A program made the position numbers and the translations under genes. Below, piece after piece: positions 1-8,775 of a stretch of 33,188 bases of DNA; position 1 is the stretch's first letter, and each line of letters starts with the position of its first letter. The DNA is from Alphaproteobacteria bacterium (lineage in GTDB: Bacteria > Pseudomonadota > Alphaproteobacteria > Rhizobiales > Hyphomicrobiaceae), in NCBI GenBank assembly GCA_022600345.1, contig JAHZKP010000021.1, forward strand, positions 1-33,188. The letters run 5' to 3'. A model generated the notes under the pieces. That model worked only from the letters and a program-made list of their open reading frames with translations, was not told the origin of the DNA and searched no databases.

Positions 1-635
1 CCCTTTCCGACCAAATCGATTCAATTCTGCTTCTCAAGCGGCGAGTCGATCCAGCAGGAAGGTGATGCTATTCGATCTGGTTGATCGGATAAATCGCCTG
101 ACTCACTGGGCGGCCGCCGCTTGGAAGCCCGCAGGGACGGGTGGATCTGCGCCCATCTCTGCGCAGCCCGTCTTGTCCGTAGCCCCGCTACGCACTGCGC
201 CGGTCCACTTGATCTTGTCACAAATCCACCTCGTCATAATGGTTCGATTTGATCGGAAAGGGCTCTAGGTTCGTCATCCCGTCGAAGGACGGGATCTAGT
301 CAAGCTTCAAGAAGCCGCCAACGGACCTTCTGGATGCCACCCGTTCCAGCATCTCTTTTACTGTTGCGAACGAAGAAAAAGGCGGAAAATACAACACTTG
401 CTTAGGGTCCTGTCGGCCATGCGTAGCGTGGCTCCTCCAAGACCCGCTGGCGATTGGCGGGTTTTACCGGGGGCTCGATTGTGTTTCCGAGATGGGCGCG
501 TTTGCACTCCTTTTGCATCAATCCAGTGGATGAATAACAAGTGCCTCGTTTTGGGCCTTGTTGTTAACTATGACCGGCTACGTTTTGGGCGTAGACTTGA
601 TTACGGGTTTTCTAACTCCAGTAGCGTTGTGTGAC
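1..635. other. gene-free left edge with one short palindrome
   Basis: I see no convincing coding region here. The short open frames on both strands lack recognisable motifs and good ribosome binding sites. The one clear structure is a perfect 8-bp stem with a GAAG loop at 276-295 (ATCCCGTC/GACGGGAT), set in a TCGTCATCCC context that recurs in degenerate form near 28629. This is the look of a dispersed extragenic palindrome. The last roughly 100 bases probably carry the promoter of the RcdA homologue, but I could not pick out a confident -35/-10 pair. Confidence 0.5.
276..295. repeat. short perfect palindrome (dispersed repeat type)
   Basis: An 8-bp perfect inverted repeat with a 4-base loop (ATCCCGTC-GAAG-GACGGGAT). 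No T-tract follows on either strand, so a terminator is unlikely. The preceding TCGTCATCCC is shared with a degenerate copy at about 28629-28656, which suggests a dispersed extragenic repeat. Confidence 0.5.
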
Positions 636-1199
636 ATGAGCGAATTATTTGGTGTGCAGAGTTCCGCTGGCGCGGACCGTGTAATGGTATCCTTCGGCGA
701 ACGATTTGCTGCCTCAGAGCAGTTCGATGTCGTGTTCCGCGAAGGCATGGCTCTGGTCGAAGAGGTGGCCTCCTATCTCGATGGCGCGGGCCGCAAAGAG
801 GCCAAGGCGCTGAAGCCGCCGGTTTCGGTTCTCTATGCAACCGAAAGTATGCGCCTGACGACAAGGCTTTTGGATCTGGCCTCATGGTTGTTGATCCGAC
901 GGGCCTTGAAAGAAGGTGAGATCAATCAGGAAGAAGCGCGCCGCAAAAGGGCGCGGGTGAAACTGAAGGCGCTGGGACGCCCCGGTCACATCAAGGGTTT
1001 TGAAGATCTGCCAGAAGCGCTGCAGGATCTGGTGGAGCGCAGCTTTGCACTGCATGACCGGATCGTCATGCTGGATAAATCCATTGCTTCGCAGGTATCG
1101 AATGCGGCGCCCAGACACGATGCTGAAACCGGGGCGGATACGACCGGCAACCCGGTGTTGGCTCAGATGAGCCTGTTGCGTCAGGCATTCGGGGGATAA
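636..1199 (+). CDS. rcdA: RcdA-like DUF1465 protein (CtrA degradation regulator family)
   Basis: Homologue of the alphaproteobacterial DUF1465/RcdA family. In Caulobacter, RcdA is an adaptor that helps deliver CtrA and other substrates to ClpXP during the cell cycle. The family signature is clear: an FREGMALVEEVASYLDG block, then a block around ESMRLTTRLLDLASWLL and RRALKEGEI, all helical and cytosolic. The start is uncertain. The frame is open from 558, but ATG 636 (187 aa) and ATG 684 (171 aa, nearer the family length) are the plausible starts, and none has a strong ribosome binding site. The C-terminal 35 residues are low-complexity and variable, as is usual in this family. A strong bidirectional terminator follows directly. 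The family call is firm; the adaptor function here is inferred. Confidence 0.8.
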   Translation: MSELFGVQSSAGADRVMVSFGERFAASEQFDVVFREGMALVEEVASYLDGAGRKEAKALKPPVSVLYATESMRLTTRLLDLASWLLIRRALKEGEINQEEARRKRARVKLKALGRPGHIKGFEDLPEALQDLVERSFALHDRIVMLDKSIASQVSNAAPRHDAETGADTTGNPVLAQMSLLRQAFGG

Positions 1200-1238
1200 C
1201 CTGCTGGCAGTTGCTTCACAGGTTTGATGAAACGAGAA

Positions 1239-1270
1239 AAGGCCCGGAACATCTCCGGGCCTTGTTTGTT
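1239..1270. terminator. bidirectional intrinsic terminator between rcdA and rpmE
   Basis: A perfect 10-bp stem (AAGGCCCGGA/TCCGGGCCTT, 1239-1248 and 1254-1263) with a 5-base loop, followed by a T-rich run on the plus strand and preceded by an A-rich run that serves the minus strand. It lies between two converging genes and can end both transcripts. Confidence 0.85.
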
Positions 1271-1324
1271 TCTTGGGCTGTGTTCAGGGGGGCGAAAGGT
1301 CGACCGCCCGCTTCCCCAAAGGGT

Positions 1325-1549
1325 TTAGAACATGCCTTCGAATTTCTTCTTGAAGCGCGACAAGCGGCCACCGCGGTCCATCAGCTTCTGGTCGCCGCCG
1401 GTCCAGGCAGGGTGCGAATTCGGATCGATATCAAGGGTGATCGTGTCGCCTTCCTGACCGTATGTGGAATAGGTGACGAATTCGGTGCCGTCCGTCATGA
1501 CCACTTTGACCTGGTGGTAATGCGGGTGGAATTCAGGATCTTTGTTCAT
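1325..1549 (-). CDS. rpmE: 50S ribosomal protein L31 (bL31, zinc-free type)
   Basis: bL31 of the large ribosomal subunit, 74 aa. The family core is present: [17 protein letters not shown] near the N-terminus, then [16 protein letters not shown] and HPAWTGG, ending in a basic RLSRFKKKF tail. The CxxC zinc ligands of the C+ form are absent, as in most alphaproteobacterial L31 proteins, so this is the C- form. The start at 1549 (MNKDPEFHP) gives the standard length. The frame stays open upstream to 1633 but the extra 28 residues do not resemble L31. It is transcribed alone on the minus strand and converges on the terminator shared with rcdA. Confidence 0.95.
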   Translation of the reverse strand: MNKDPEFHPHYHQVKVVMTDGTEFVTYSTYGQEGDTITLDIDPNSHPAWTGGDQKLMDRGGRLSRFKKKFEGMF

Positions 1550-1866
1550 CGATTTGTCCAATGTTAGATGCTGCATCGGGCCATAAAAGTGCTGCGGCCG
1601 GAGCATCGAAGTCCAGAGTTGTTCGGATTCCAAGCGCGCTTGATAGTCTGAAACGGGCGCTGTGACAAGTGTTTGGAGGCTTGGAATATGGTTTTGCTGG
1701 CAAGTTTTGCCTGAATGGCGCTGTGGATGCTAACAGGCCGGTGACGCAAGCAGCGGGCTTGTGGTAGCTGACGGGGACCGTCTTGCGTAGCGGTTTTGCT
1801 TGCGAGGCGTATTCGAAGCAGCCGGTTATGTAAGAAAATTCCGTAATATGAGAGAGTTCGTAGCCT

Positions 1867-3663
1867 GTGAAACGCCGTAAAAAAGAAGACAATGAATCGG
1901 GCAATGACAAAAGCCGATCGTTGAAGCCGCTGCTTGGCCTGAAGCCATATGTGCTGCGCTATCGGGCTGTGCTGGCTGGTGCGGGTGTGGCGCTTGTCAT
2001 ATCGGCTCTGGCCATGTTGAGCGTACCCATGGCGGTTCGTCGCATGATCGATCATGGGTTTGTGGCCGCAGACGGTACGCTGATCAGTCAGTATTTCGCG
2101 ATGCTGATCATCATCGGCTTGGTGTTGGCGCTGGCCAGTTCGTCACGATTCTACTTCGTCAACTGGCTGGGTGAGCGGGTCGTATCCGATGTTCGCAGCG
2201 ATGTGTTTGACCATTTAAGCCGCCTTGGGCCGGCGTTTTTCGAGCGGTCGCATTCCGGTGAGATGATGAGCCGGCTGACGGCTGATACGACGCAGGTCAA
2301 GGCGGCTGCGGGGATGGCGCTGAGCCAGTTGGTGCGCAATGCGATTATGCTGTTGGGCGCCCTAATCATGATGCTGGTGACCAGTTGGACGCTGTCGCTC
2401 CTGGTGCTGGTCGCTATCCCGGCGATCGTGTTGCCGCTGATGGCGCTGGGCAAAGTCGTGCGGCGCAAGTCGCGCGAGGCGCAGGATAGCCTTGCGGATG
2501 CTTCAGCGTATGCGGCTGAAAACCTTGCTGCAGTCCGCACGATGCAGGCATTCGGTCATGAGGGTGAGGTGGCGCGGCGCTACAGTGCTGCCGTGGAGCA
2601 GGCATTCGATGCCGCCAAGTCGCGGTTGCGCGCGCGGGCCGGATTAACAGCTTTGGCAATCGCTTTGGTGACGTCGAGTATTGTCGGAGTGCTGTGGTTT
2701 GGGGCTTCATCTGTCGTAGCTGGTGAGTTGACGGCCGGGCGCCTGGGGCAATTCGTGCTGTATGCGATCTTCGCGGGTGGAGCTTTGGCTGAGCTCTCGG
2801 AGGTTTGGGGCGAAATCAGCCAGGCGGCTGGAGCGACCGAGCGGTTGATGGAGCTTCGAAGCGTGGAGCCGGAAATCCGTTCGCCTGCCAATCCGGTGGC
2901 GCTTCCCAGTCCGGCCAAAGGGGAGGTGGCCTTCAAGGGGGTTACGTTTGCCTATCCGTCGCGGCCTGACGAGCCGGCTTTGAGGGATGTCTCTTTCAAA
3001 GTGGCGGCGGGTGAAACGGTGGCGGTTGTGGGGCCCTCTGGTGCTGGCAAGTCAACGATCTTCAGTTTGTTGTTGCGCTTCTACGATCCCGCAAAGGGGA
3101 CGATCTGCATCGACGGTGTCGATATCGCCAAGGCGCGGGTGGAAGATGTTCGGGGGCGGTTGGCAGTGGTGCCGCAGGACGTCTCGCTTTTTGCTGATAC
3201 CGTTGCAGAAAATATTCGCTATGGCACGCCGGGGGCTTCATTGAGCGATGTGCGGGCGGCGGCCAGGACGGCTCATGCGGATGCGTTCATCGAAGAACTG
3301 CCCAACGGTTACGACACTCAGTTGGGCGAACGCGGGGTGATGCTGTCTGGCGGCCAGCGGCAGCGCATTGCGTTAGCCCGATCGGTGCTGTGCGATGCGC
3401 CGGTGTTGCTGCTGGATGAAGCCACCAGCGCGCTGGATGCGGAAAGCGAGCAAGAGGTTCAAAAGGCGCTTGAAGAAGTGATGCGCGGACGCACGACGCT
3501 TGTTATCGCGCACCGTCTTGCAACCGTGAAGCAGGCGGACCGTATTCTTGTCGTGCAGGACGGGATCATAGTTGAAGAGGGCGATCACAGGACGCTGTCG
3601 CAAGCGGGCGGGCTCTACGGGCGGTTGGCTGAACTTCAGTTTGGGCTGGAAGCGGCCGAGTAG
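1867..3663 (+). CDS. ABC exporter, fused permease and ATPase (MsbA-like half transporter)
   Basis: Half-size ABC exporter of 598 aa that probably works as a homodimer in the inner membrane and exports a lipid or hydrophobic compound. Residues 1-320 form a six-helix exporter-type membrane domain. The nucleotide-binding domain has Walker A GPSGAGKS at 389-396, signature LSGGQRQR from 493, Walker B LLLDE at about 514-518 and the switch motif IAHRLATV. All catalytic motifs are intact. The start codon is GTG at 1867, preceded by a purine-rich GAGAG stretch. No in-frame ATG lies before the first membrane helix. The N-terminus is short and highly basic. It sits divergently from rpmE, a pairing kept in many Rhizobiales. 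The substrate cannot be told from sequence; MsbA-type lipid export is one possibility. Confidence 0.92.
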   Translation: MKRRKKEDNESGNDKSRSLKPLLGLKPYVLRYRAVLAGAGVALVISALAMLSVPMAVRRMIDHGFVAADGTLISQYFAMLIIIGLVLALASSSRFYFVNWLGERVVSDVRSDVFDHLSRLGPAFFERSHSGEMMSRLTADTTQVKAAAGMALSQLVRNAIMLLGALIMMLVTSWTLSLLVLVAIPAIVLPLMALGKVVRRKSREAQDSLADASAYAAENLAAVRTMQAFGHEGEVARRYSAAVEQAFDAAKSRLRARAGLTALAIALVTSSIVGVLWFGASSVVAGELTAGRLGQFVLYAIFAGGALAELSEVWGEISQAAGATERLMELRSVEPEIRSPANPVALPSPAKGEVAFKGVTFAYPSRPDEPALRDVSFKVAAGETVAVVGPSGAGKSTIFSLLLRFYDPAKGTICIDGVDIAKARVEDVRGRLAVVPQDVSLFADTVAENIRYGTPGASLSDVRAAARTAHADAFIEELPNGYDTQLGERGVMLSGGQRQRIALARSVLCDAPVLLLDEATSALDAESEQEVQKALEEVMRGRTTLVIAHRLATVKQADRILVVQDGIIVEEGDHRTLSQAGGLYGRLAELQFGLEAAE

Positions 3664-3704
3664 ATCTATCACCTTCCTGCATGAGGTTCGGGCCTGCATA
3701 AAGT

Positions 3705-3740
3705 AAGGGCGTCGATTTCAAAGAAATCGGCGCCCTTTTT
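3705..3740 (+). terminator. intrinsic terminator after the ABC exporter
   Basis: A 15-bp stem with one G-T wobble (3705-3719 paired with 3723-3737) and a 3-base loop, closed by a run of five T at 3736-3740. It lies between the converging ABC exporter and phaZ genes and clearly serves the plus-strand exporter. The U-tract on the minus side is weak. Confidence 0.85.
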
Positions 3741-3763
3741 GATTGTATTCGTTGGTTTGTTGC

Positions 3764-5149
3764 TTAGCCGTGGTGTTTCATTTGCGGGATGGCCGCGCGA
3801 TCCCAATCGGGGATGTCGTGGTCATCATCCTGCAATGACTGCCAGTTGCTGTCTGGATCGTGCCCGTTGACCAAGCCATTGCCAGTGGTAACCAGTCTGG
3901 CACCGCGTTCGCGCCGGTATTCGGTTGATGTAATGAACTCACGAACCCGGGGCTGGATTTCGGTGCGCCAGCGGCGCCCATTGAACACACCATAGTGGCC
4001 GACGCCGGGCTGCACGTAATGGAACTTTTCGTCCAGCGCCAGATTGGTACACAGGTCATGGGCTGCCTCTGTCTGGCCGCGGCCGGTGATGTCGTCGCGC
4101 TCGCCTTCGATGGTGAGGATGGCAGTACGCACGATTTTGCCGCAATCAACCAGTTTGCCACGGTGCATCATGGTGCCTTCGGGCAGCGCGTGTTCCTGGA
4201 ATACCGTTGAGATCGTCTGCAGATAAAACTCGGCGGTCAGGTCCATCACCGCGAGGTATTCCTCGTAGAATTCGCGGTGTTGGGCAACGCTGTCGCAGTC
4301 GCCCTTGACCAGGTCGTCGAACAGTTTCTGGTGGGCCTTGGTGTGGCGCTCCAAGTTCATGGTCATGAACCCGGTGAGCTGCACGAAGCCAGGGTAGACC
4401 CGCCGCATGAAGCCAGGGTTCGGAAACGGCACCATCGAGATGACGTTTTGTTCAAACCAAGCCATGGACTTTTCTTCGGCCAGCTTGTTGACGGCGGTTG
4501 GATTGCGCCGCGTATCGATCGGGCCACCCATCAGCGTCAGGGACATCGGCTGATAAGGGTCGTCTTCTCCGGCCATCACCGCGGTTGCGGCAAGGGTGGG
4601 GACGGATGGCTGGCAGACCGCGATGAGGTGGGTTTTCGGGCCGATGAAACGGGTGAAATCGATGACGTAGTCGATGTAGTCGTCAAGATCAAAGCGACCG
4701 TCGGTGACGGGTACGTTGCGGGCATCAATCCAGTCGGTGATGTAGACGTCATGCTCTGGCATCATGGCTTCCACGGTGCCGCGCAATAGCGTTGCGTAGT
4801 GGCCTGACATGGGAGCTACGATGAGAACGTCCGGGCGATCTTTCGCGGTTGCATCCTCTTCGACCTGGCGCTCGAATTTGATGAGGTTGCAGAATGGCTT
4901 GCGTACTTTCGTCACGGCTTTGACAGGGATGTCCTGGCTGTCAACGTGGACGTGGTCGATATCCCATTCAGGTTTGCCGTAGCGCCGTGTGACGCCCTCG
5001 AAGACATCGATAGCTGCCGCGATTGACTTGGCTATCGGTGTGGACGACAGCGGGTTGAAAGGCATTTGCATCTGCATCTTGATGCCTTGCGCGATCCAGC
5101 GCATGGGCGAGATCATAGCATGCGCAAATTCATAGGCATGATAATTCAT
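3764..5149 (-). CDS. phaZ: intracellular polyhydroxyalkanoate depolymerase (PhaZ)
   Basis: 461-aa cytosolic enzyme that mobilises stored polyhydroxyalkanoate granules. It belongs to the PhaZ1 type with a catalytic cysteine in place of serine. The nucleophile sits in HLIAVCQPS (Cys179), and the spacing to Asp352 and His385 (in GVGHYGVFNGRRW) matches the Cys-Asp-His triad of the Ralstonia enzyme. The oxyanion region VAPMSGHYATLLRGT and the block ITDWIDARNVP are typical. There is no signal peptide, which fits an intracellular enzyme. The ribosome binding site AAGGA lies just upstream of ATG 5149. It is set apart from the next upstream gene by 340 bases containing candidate operator sites, so it is probably transcribed alone. 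The C-terminal 30 residues are acidic and unconserved. Confidence 0.93.
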   Translation of the reverse strand: MNYHAYEFAHAMISPMRWIAQGIKMQMQMPFNPLSSTPIAKSIAAAIDVFEGVTRRYGKPEWDIDHVHVDSQDIPVKAVTKVRKPFCNLIKFERQVEEDATAKDRPDVLIVAPMSGHYATLLRGTVEAMMPEHDVYITDWIDARNVPVTDGRFDLDDYIDYVIDFTRFIGPKTHLIAVCQPSVPTLAATAVMAGEDDPYQPMSLTLMGGPIDTRRNPTAVNKLAEEKSMAWFEQNVISMVPFPNPGFMRRVYPGFVQLTGFMTMNLERHTKAHQKLFDDLVKGDCDSVAQHREFYEEYLAVMDLTAEFYLQTISTVFQEHALPEGTMMHRGKLVDCGKIVRTAILTIEGERDDITGRGQTEAAHDLCTNLALDEKFHYVQPGVGHYGVFNGRRWRTEIQPRVREFITSTEYRRERGARLVTTGNGLVNGHDPDSNWQSLQDDDHDIPDWDRAAIPQMKHHG

Positions 5150-5182
5150 GTCATCCTTCCAGGGGGCAACTGGTTATTGTGC

Positions 5183-5203
5183 GTCGCAGCATCACATTGC
5201 GAC
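5183..5203. promoter_or_regulatory. candidate operator upstream of phaZ
   Basis: A perfect 6-bp inverted repeat (GTCGCA ... TGCGAC) with a 9-base spacer, 34-54 bases upstream of the phaZ start codon. The position suits a repressor site overlapping the promoter or leader. PHA-metabolism repressors of the PhaR family prefer TGC/GCA-rich DNA, so PhaR is one guess, but the sequence alone does not identify the regulator. Confidence 0.35.
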
Positions 5204-5410
5204 ACCTACCGTGATATTTGTCAAGCGACCAAGTGGATCGACGGTTTTGTGCTGCCCCAGCTCGTCCAGTTTAGTGCAAATTTGTTACAGAACAACTGCC
5301 ATGAAGTATCGGTCGGTGGGGTGTAAGAATTTGATTAACAATTGGGTTTTTGTCTGACTGACGTGCTGTTGTTCAGTGGTGAGATCTATTAGAACAATGC
5401 CGGTTGTGTG

Positions 5411-5455
5411 CAAATAAACAGGGCCGTTGGGGCGTGTGTGCGGCAAATAATCAGG
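5411..5455. repeat. 12-mer direct repeat pair upstream of phaZ
   Basis: CAAATAAACAGG (5411-5422) and CAAATAATCAGG (5444-5455) differ at one base, and their starts are 33 bases apart, about three helical turns. They lie 262-306 bases upstream of the phaZ start and just after the OmpA-like gene. They could be paired activator sites or chance. Confidence 0.35.
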
Positions 5456-5489
5456 TTCTGCGACGAAATGCTTTCAGCAAACCCGGGCA

Positions 5490-6518
5490 CTAACGGTTGG
5501 TCAGCTTCAGTTCGATGCGGCGATTTTTGAGCAGCGCATCGGCGTCATTGCCGCGGACCAGCGGGGCAAACTCACCGTACCCGGCTGCGACCAGACGATT
5601 TGGCGGAACGCCCCGGCTGATCAGGTATTTCACCACGGACATGGCGCGCGCGGTCGACAATTCCCAGTTGGATGGGAATTGTGGCGTGTTGATTGGCTGG
5701 ACGTCGGTGTGCCCGTCGACCTGGAGCGCCCATTCGATCTCATTGGGAATCTGGCCTTCCAGTTCGATAATTGCAGAGGCCAATTGGTCCATGGCCGCCA
5801 AGCCTTCGGCGGTCATCAAGTCGCTTCCCGATGGAAACAGGACTTCTGACTGGAATACGAACCGGTCGCCGACGACGCGGATATCCTTGCGGCCGGCGAG
5901 CAGTTTACGCAGCCGTCCGAAGAAGTCGGAACGGTAGCGCTTTAGTTCCTGCACCTGGCGGGCCAATGCGGCGTTCAGGCGCTGGCCTAGGTCTTCGATC
6001 CGGTTCTGGGCTTCCTGGTCTTTTTTCTCGCTGGCTTCCAGTGCCTCATTCAGGGCGCCGATCTGGCGGCGCAGGGCAAGCAACTGCTGGTTTAGAAGAT
6101 CGACTTTGGCAAGTGCTTCTGATGCGACCCCTTTTTGGTCCTCGAGGGCGGCGCTGAGTGAGGAAATGCGTTCCTGGGCCGACTTGTTGGCGGCGTCACC
6201 TGTCAGTGCGAAACCGGAGAGTTTTGCATTCTCGTCTTGCAGCGAAGATAGCGAGGCCTGCAGGGCTGCCAATTCGTCTTCGGCCGATTTGGTCTTACCG
6301 CGTTCCAGCGACAAGATGCTGGTCAGCTCGGCAATCTGCCGGTTGAGCCGCTTGAGAGCGTTGTCCTTGCCGGATGCTTCCTGGGTGGCGAAGTACTGCG
6401 CCAGCATAAAGATGGACATCAGGAAGGTGACGACGAGCAGAAGCGTCGACAGGGCGTCGACGTATCCGGGCCAGAATTCTCCATAGTCGGCCCCTCGTCT
6501 GCCGCGCGTGCCCGCCAT
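5490..6518 (-). CDS. MotB/OmpA-like inner-membrane protein with coiled coil and peptidoglycan-binding domain
   Basis: 342-aa stator-type protein. One membrane helix near the N-terminus carries Asp21 in YVDALSTLLLVVTF, at the place of the proton-channel aspartate of MotB, TolR and ExbD. Residues about 50-180 form a long Gln/Glu/Leu-rich coiled coil. The C-terminal 140 residues are an OmpA-like peptidoglycan-binding domain with the block VDGHTDVQPI, then NWELSTARAMSVVKYLI and NRRIELKL. The start ATG lies 3 bases after the stop of the upstream MotA/TolQ-like gene, so the two are translationally linked. No flagellar genes are nearby, and the long coiled coil is unlike flagellar MotB. It most likely anchors an ion-driven motor to the cell wall; the output is unknown. 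Confidence 0.85.
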   Translation of the reverse strand: MAGTRGRRGADYGEFWPGYVDALSTLLLVVTFLMSIFMLAQYFATQEASGKDNALKRLNRQIAELTSILSLERGKTKSAEDELAALQASLSSLQDENAKLSGFALTGDAANKSAQERISSLSAALEDQKGVASEALAKVDLLNQQLLALRRQIGALNEALEASEKKDQEAQNRIEDLGQRLNAALARQVQELKRYRSDFFGRLRKLLAGRKDIRVVGDRFVFQSEVLFPSGSDLMTAEGLAAMDQLASAIIELEGQIPNEIEWALQVDGHTDVQPINTPQFPSNWELSTARAMSVVKYLISRGVPPNRLVAAGYGEFAPLVRGNDADALLKNRRIELKLTNR

Positions 6519-6521
6519 CGC

Positions 6522-7574
6522 CTAGCTCCCCCGCCGTTGTATGTTCTGGGCGAGTTCACGAAGCGTGTCTGTGACAAGGCTTTGCTGGGAGGATTGTTCG
6601 TCGACCCATTCCCTGACGATTTTTTGTTCGTTGCGCATCTGATTGATCAACTGGCTGACGCCGCGGGCCAGTTCCTTGACCGGTTCGGGATCGTTAGGAC
6701 TGTTGCCATTGGAGCCGTCCACAGAGCCGTTCTCGGCGAGCCTGACGTTGAGTTCTTCCAAAACGCGCTGCATGTCGTAGAGGGTTGCCGATAGCTGGCG
6801 GTTTACGGCGGCATCGCTGCCATCGGAGTTGGGTGAGATTTCGGTGATGCCCGAAAGCCATTCTTCCAGTTCGTTGTAAAAACGATTGCCGGCGTGGCTG
6901 GCCTGGAGCTCCAGGAAGCCCAGGATCAGCGAGCCTGCAAGGCCTAGAAGCGATGATGAAAAGGCCGTGCCCATGCCCTTCATGGGGGCGGAAAGACCGG
7001 CTTTAAGATCACCGAAAAGCTGCACGGTGTCGGATGCATTGGTGTCGATTTCGCCGATCACGCTGCCGACGGCCTTAATGGTTTCAAGCAGGCCCCAGAA
7101 GGTTCCAAGCAAGCCCAGGAAGACCAGCAGGCCGACCAGATAGCGGCCGGTGTCGCGTGATTCATCGAGCCGGGAGGCCAGCGAATCCATGATCGAGCCC
7201 ATCGAGGCGGTCGACAGGGAAATGGCGCCCGTGCGGTCCCGCAAGAGGGTTGCCATGGGCGCCAGGAGCTTTGGCTGGTGGGAGATTGCCAGGCCCGGAT
7301 CGGCGATGCGGAAGGCATTTACCCAGCGGATTTCAGGGTAAAGGCGCATGACCTGGTTGAACGAATACATGATGCCAAACAACAAAACGGCAATGATCAG
7401 GCCGTTGAGGGCGGGATTGTTGCCGATAGCATCGAGCAATGGCCGGTGAAGGATGGCGACGATGAACCCGACAAGGGTCAAAAAAATCACCATGCGCGCC
7501 AGAAACAATCCTGGTGGCGTCAGCGTCCGGTGAAACGTTCCCGCAGCCACATCCGTTTTACGTCTTCTCGCCAT
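6522..7574 (-). CDS. MotA/TolQ/ExbB-family proton channel subunit
   Basis: 350-aa inner-membrane protein, partner of the MotB/OmpA-like protein encoded just downstream. Hydrophobic segments lie at about 24-44, 54-74, 145-165 and 200-222. The MotA/TolQ core is recognisable in GLLGTFWGLLETIKAVG and in MGTAFSSSLLGLAGSLILGF. The C-terminal 100 residues are a polar, partly coiled-coil cytoplasmic tail not found in TolQ. The ribosome binding site GGAGG lies 8 bases before ATG 7574. It is distinct from the real tolQ at 21439, so the genome carries at least two such motors. Zorya-type defence motors share the MotA plus long-tail plan, but no other Zorya gene is here, and the pair has the look of a core envelope gene in this order. 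Confidence 0.85.
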   Translation of the reverse strand: MARRRKTDVAAGTFHRTLTPPGLFLARMVIFLTLVGFIVAILHRPLLDAIGNNPALNGLIIAVLLFGIMYSFNQVMRLYPEIRWVNAFRIADPGLAISHQPKLLAPMATLLRDRTGAISLSTASMGSIMDSLASRLDESRDTGRYLVGLLVFLGLLGTFWGLLETIKAVGSVIGEIDTNASDTVQLFGDLKAGLSAPMKGMGTAFSSSLLGLAGSLILGFLELQASHAGNRFYNELEEWLSGITEISPNSDGSDAAVNRQLSATLYDMQRVLEELNVRLAENGSVDGSNGNSPNDPEPVKELARGVSQLINQMRNEQKIVREWVDEQSSQQSLVTDTLRELAQNIQRRGS

Positions 7575-7768
7575 TCATCGGCCTCCAGCAGTCTCGCGCG
7601 GCAATCGAATCACTCTTAGCCTAGGTTCTTGCCCGCTGAAACCGGCAACATCGTGCTGAAGGGGGCTTATTCTCGCAACGGTGCTATTTAATGGTGGACT
7701 GAATTGCGGCTTTGCAACTTTCTGGTTGGGAGTTGTGGTGCGTTTGAGATTTTATTCGAGCGGCGAGT

Positions 7769-8569
7769 TCAACTCTTGGCGGCAGCAGTGATGGTGGGCA
7801 GGAGGCCCTTCAGGATCTGATTGTTGGCGGCCAGAATGTTGCCCGATTCCAAAACCTTATCGCCGCCGTCCAGGTCGGTGACGAAACCGCCGGCCTCGCG
7901 CACCAGAACGATCCCGGCGGCGACATCCCAGGCTTGAAGGTTGCGTTCCCAGAAGGCGTCAAAGCGGCCCGAGGCCGTCCACGCCAGATCGATTGCTGCT
8001 GATCCTGTGCGGCGAATGCCGGCGACCGTATCCATCATCGCGTGCAGCTCTTTGCGGAAGACACCGTGCTGCGGGCGTCCGCGATGGGGGATGCCGGTGG
8101 CGATGACGCAATCGGCAACGTCTCGGCGGCTGGCAACGCGCAGGCGGCGGCGGTCGTTGAGGAAAGCGCCCTTGCCTTTTTCGGCGGTATAAAGTTCGTC
8201 GAGGATTGGATTGTAGATGACGCCTGCGACCAATTCGCCCTCACGTTCCAGGGCGATTGAAATGGCGAAAATCGGTATTGAGTGCAGGAAATTGGTGGTG
8301 CCATCGAGCGGGTCGACGATCCAGCGATGGCTCTTATCGGCGCCGGCAATCTCGCCGCGTTCCTCCATCAGGAAGCCGTAGCCTACGCGGGCCTTCGACA
8401 ATTCGGTGTAGATGATGTCTTCGGCGCGATGGTCGGCAGCGGAAACGAAATTGGAGGGCCCCTTGACGGAAACCTGCAGGTTTTCGACTTCGCCGAAATC
8501 GCGGTTGAGGCTGCGTCCGGCTTTGCGGGCGGCAGAAACCATGACGTTGATTAAGGGGGATGCGGCCAT
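7769..8569 (-). CDS. suhB: inositol monophosphatase family protein (SuhB-like)
   Basis: 266-aa Mg2+-dependent sugar phosphatase of the IMPase/FIG superfamily, cytosolic. The metal and phosphate site is intact: Glu70 in LMEERGEI, Asp86 and Asp89 in WIVDPLDGTTNF, and Asp215 in WDVAAG near the C-terminus, with Asp46 in SAADHRAE. The length is standard. SuhB proteins dephosphorylate inositol-1-phosphate and in enterobacteria also act in rRNA antitermination with Nus factors; which job holds here cannot be read from sequence. It is on the minus strand, about 195 bases upstream of the MotA-like gene. The 206 bases before it (8570-8775) contain nothing I recognise. Confidence 0.92.
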   Translation of the reverse strand: MAASPLINVMVSAARKAGRSLNRDFGEVENLQVSVKGPSNFVSAADHRAEDIIYTELSKARVGYGFLMEERGEIAGADKSHRWIVDPLDGTTNFLHSIPIFAISIALEREGELVAGVIYNPILDELYTAEKGKGAFLNDRRRLRVASRRDVADCVIATGIPHRGRPQHGVFRKELHAMMDTVAGIRRTGSAAIDLAWTASGRFDAFWERNLQAWDVAAGIVLVREAGGFVTDLDGGDKVLESGNILAANNQILKGLLPTITAAAKS

Positions 8570-8775
8570 CTTTTCGTTCGGCTTTCTGTTCAGCGGCTGG
8601 GATCAAAAGGCGCACTAACGAGCGTTTGCTAACGGCCGGCTCAGGCTGACTGATTCGAGTGCGGGATTTGGATTGCCCCTGCGGGTAGACCGGCGAGGAC
8701 CGGTTGGCAAGGGCGGCCGGGGTGTATTGCGGGCAATCGACTGAGTTTGGTTAGCAGTATGCAACTTTGGGCCGG

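Larger units (their letters stand above)
5150..5489. other. phaZ upstream region with palindrome and direct repeat
   Basis: 340 bases without a credible gene. Read toward phaZ (minus strand) it must hold its promoter. Two structures stand out: an inverted repeat at 5183-5203 close to the phaZ start, and a pair of near-identical 12-mers at 5411-5422 and 5444-5455. No intrinsic terminator is visible after the OmpA-like gene that ends at 5490. Confidence 0.55.

Noticed and set aside
1-635. tRNA or mobile-element end at the left edge
   Set aside because: No cloverleaf, CCA end, transposase fragment or terminal repeat could be made out.
6522-7574. Zorya anti-phage ZorA
   Set aside because: The channel plus tail plan is similar, but there are no ZorC/ZorD/ZorE genes and the pair lies among housekeeping genes in a conserved order.
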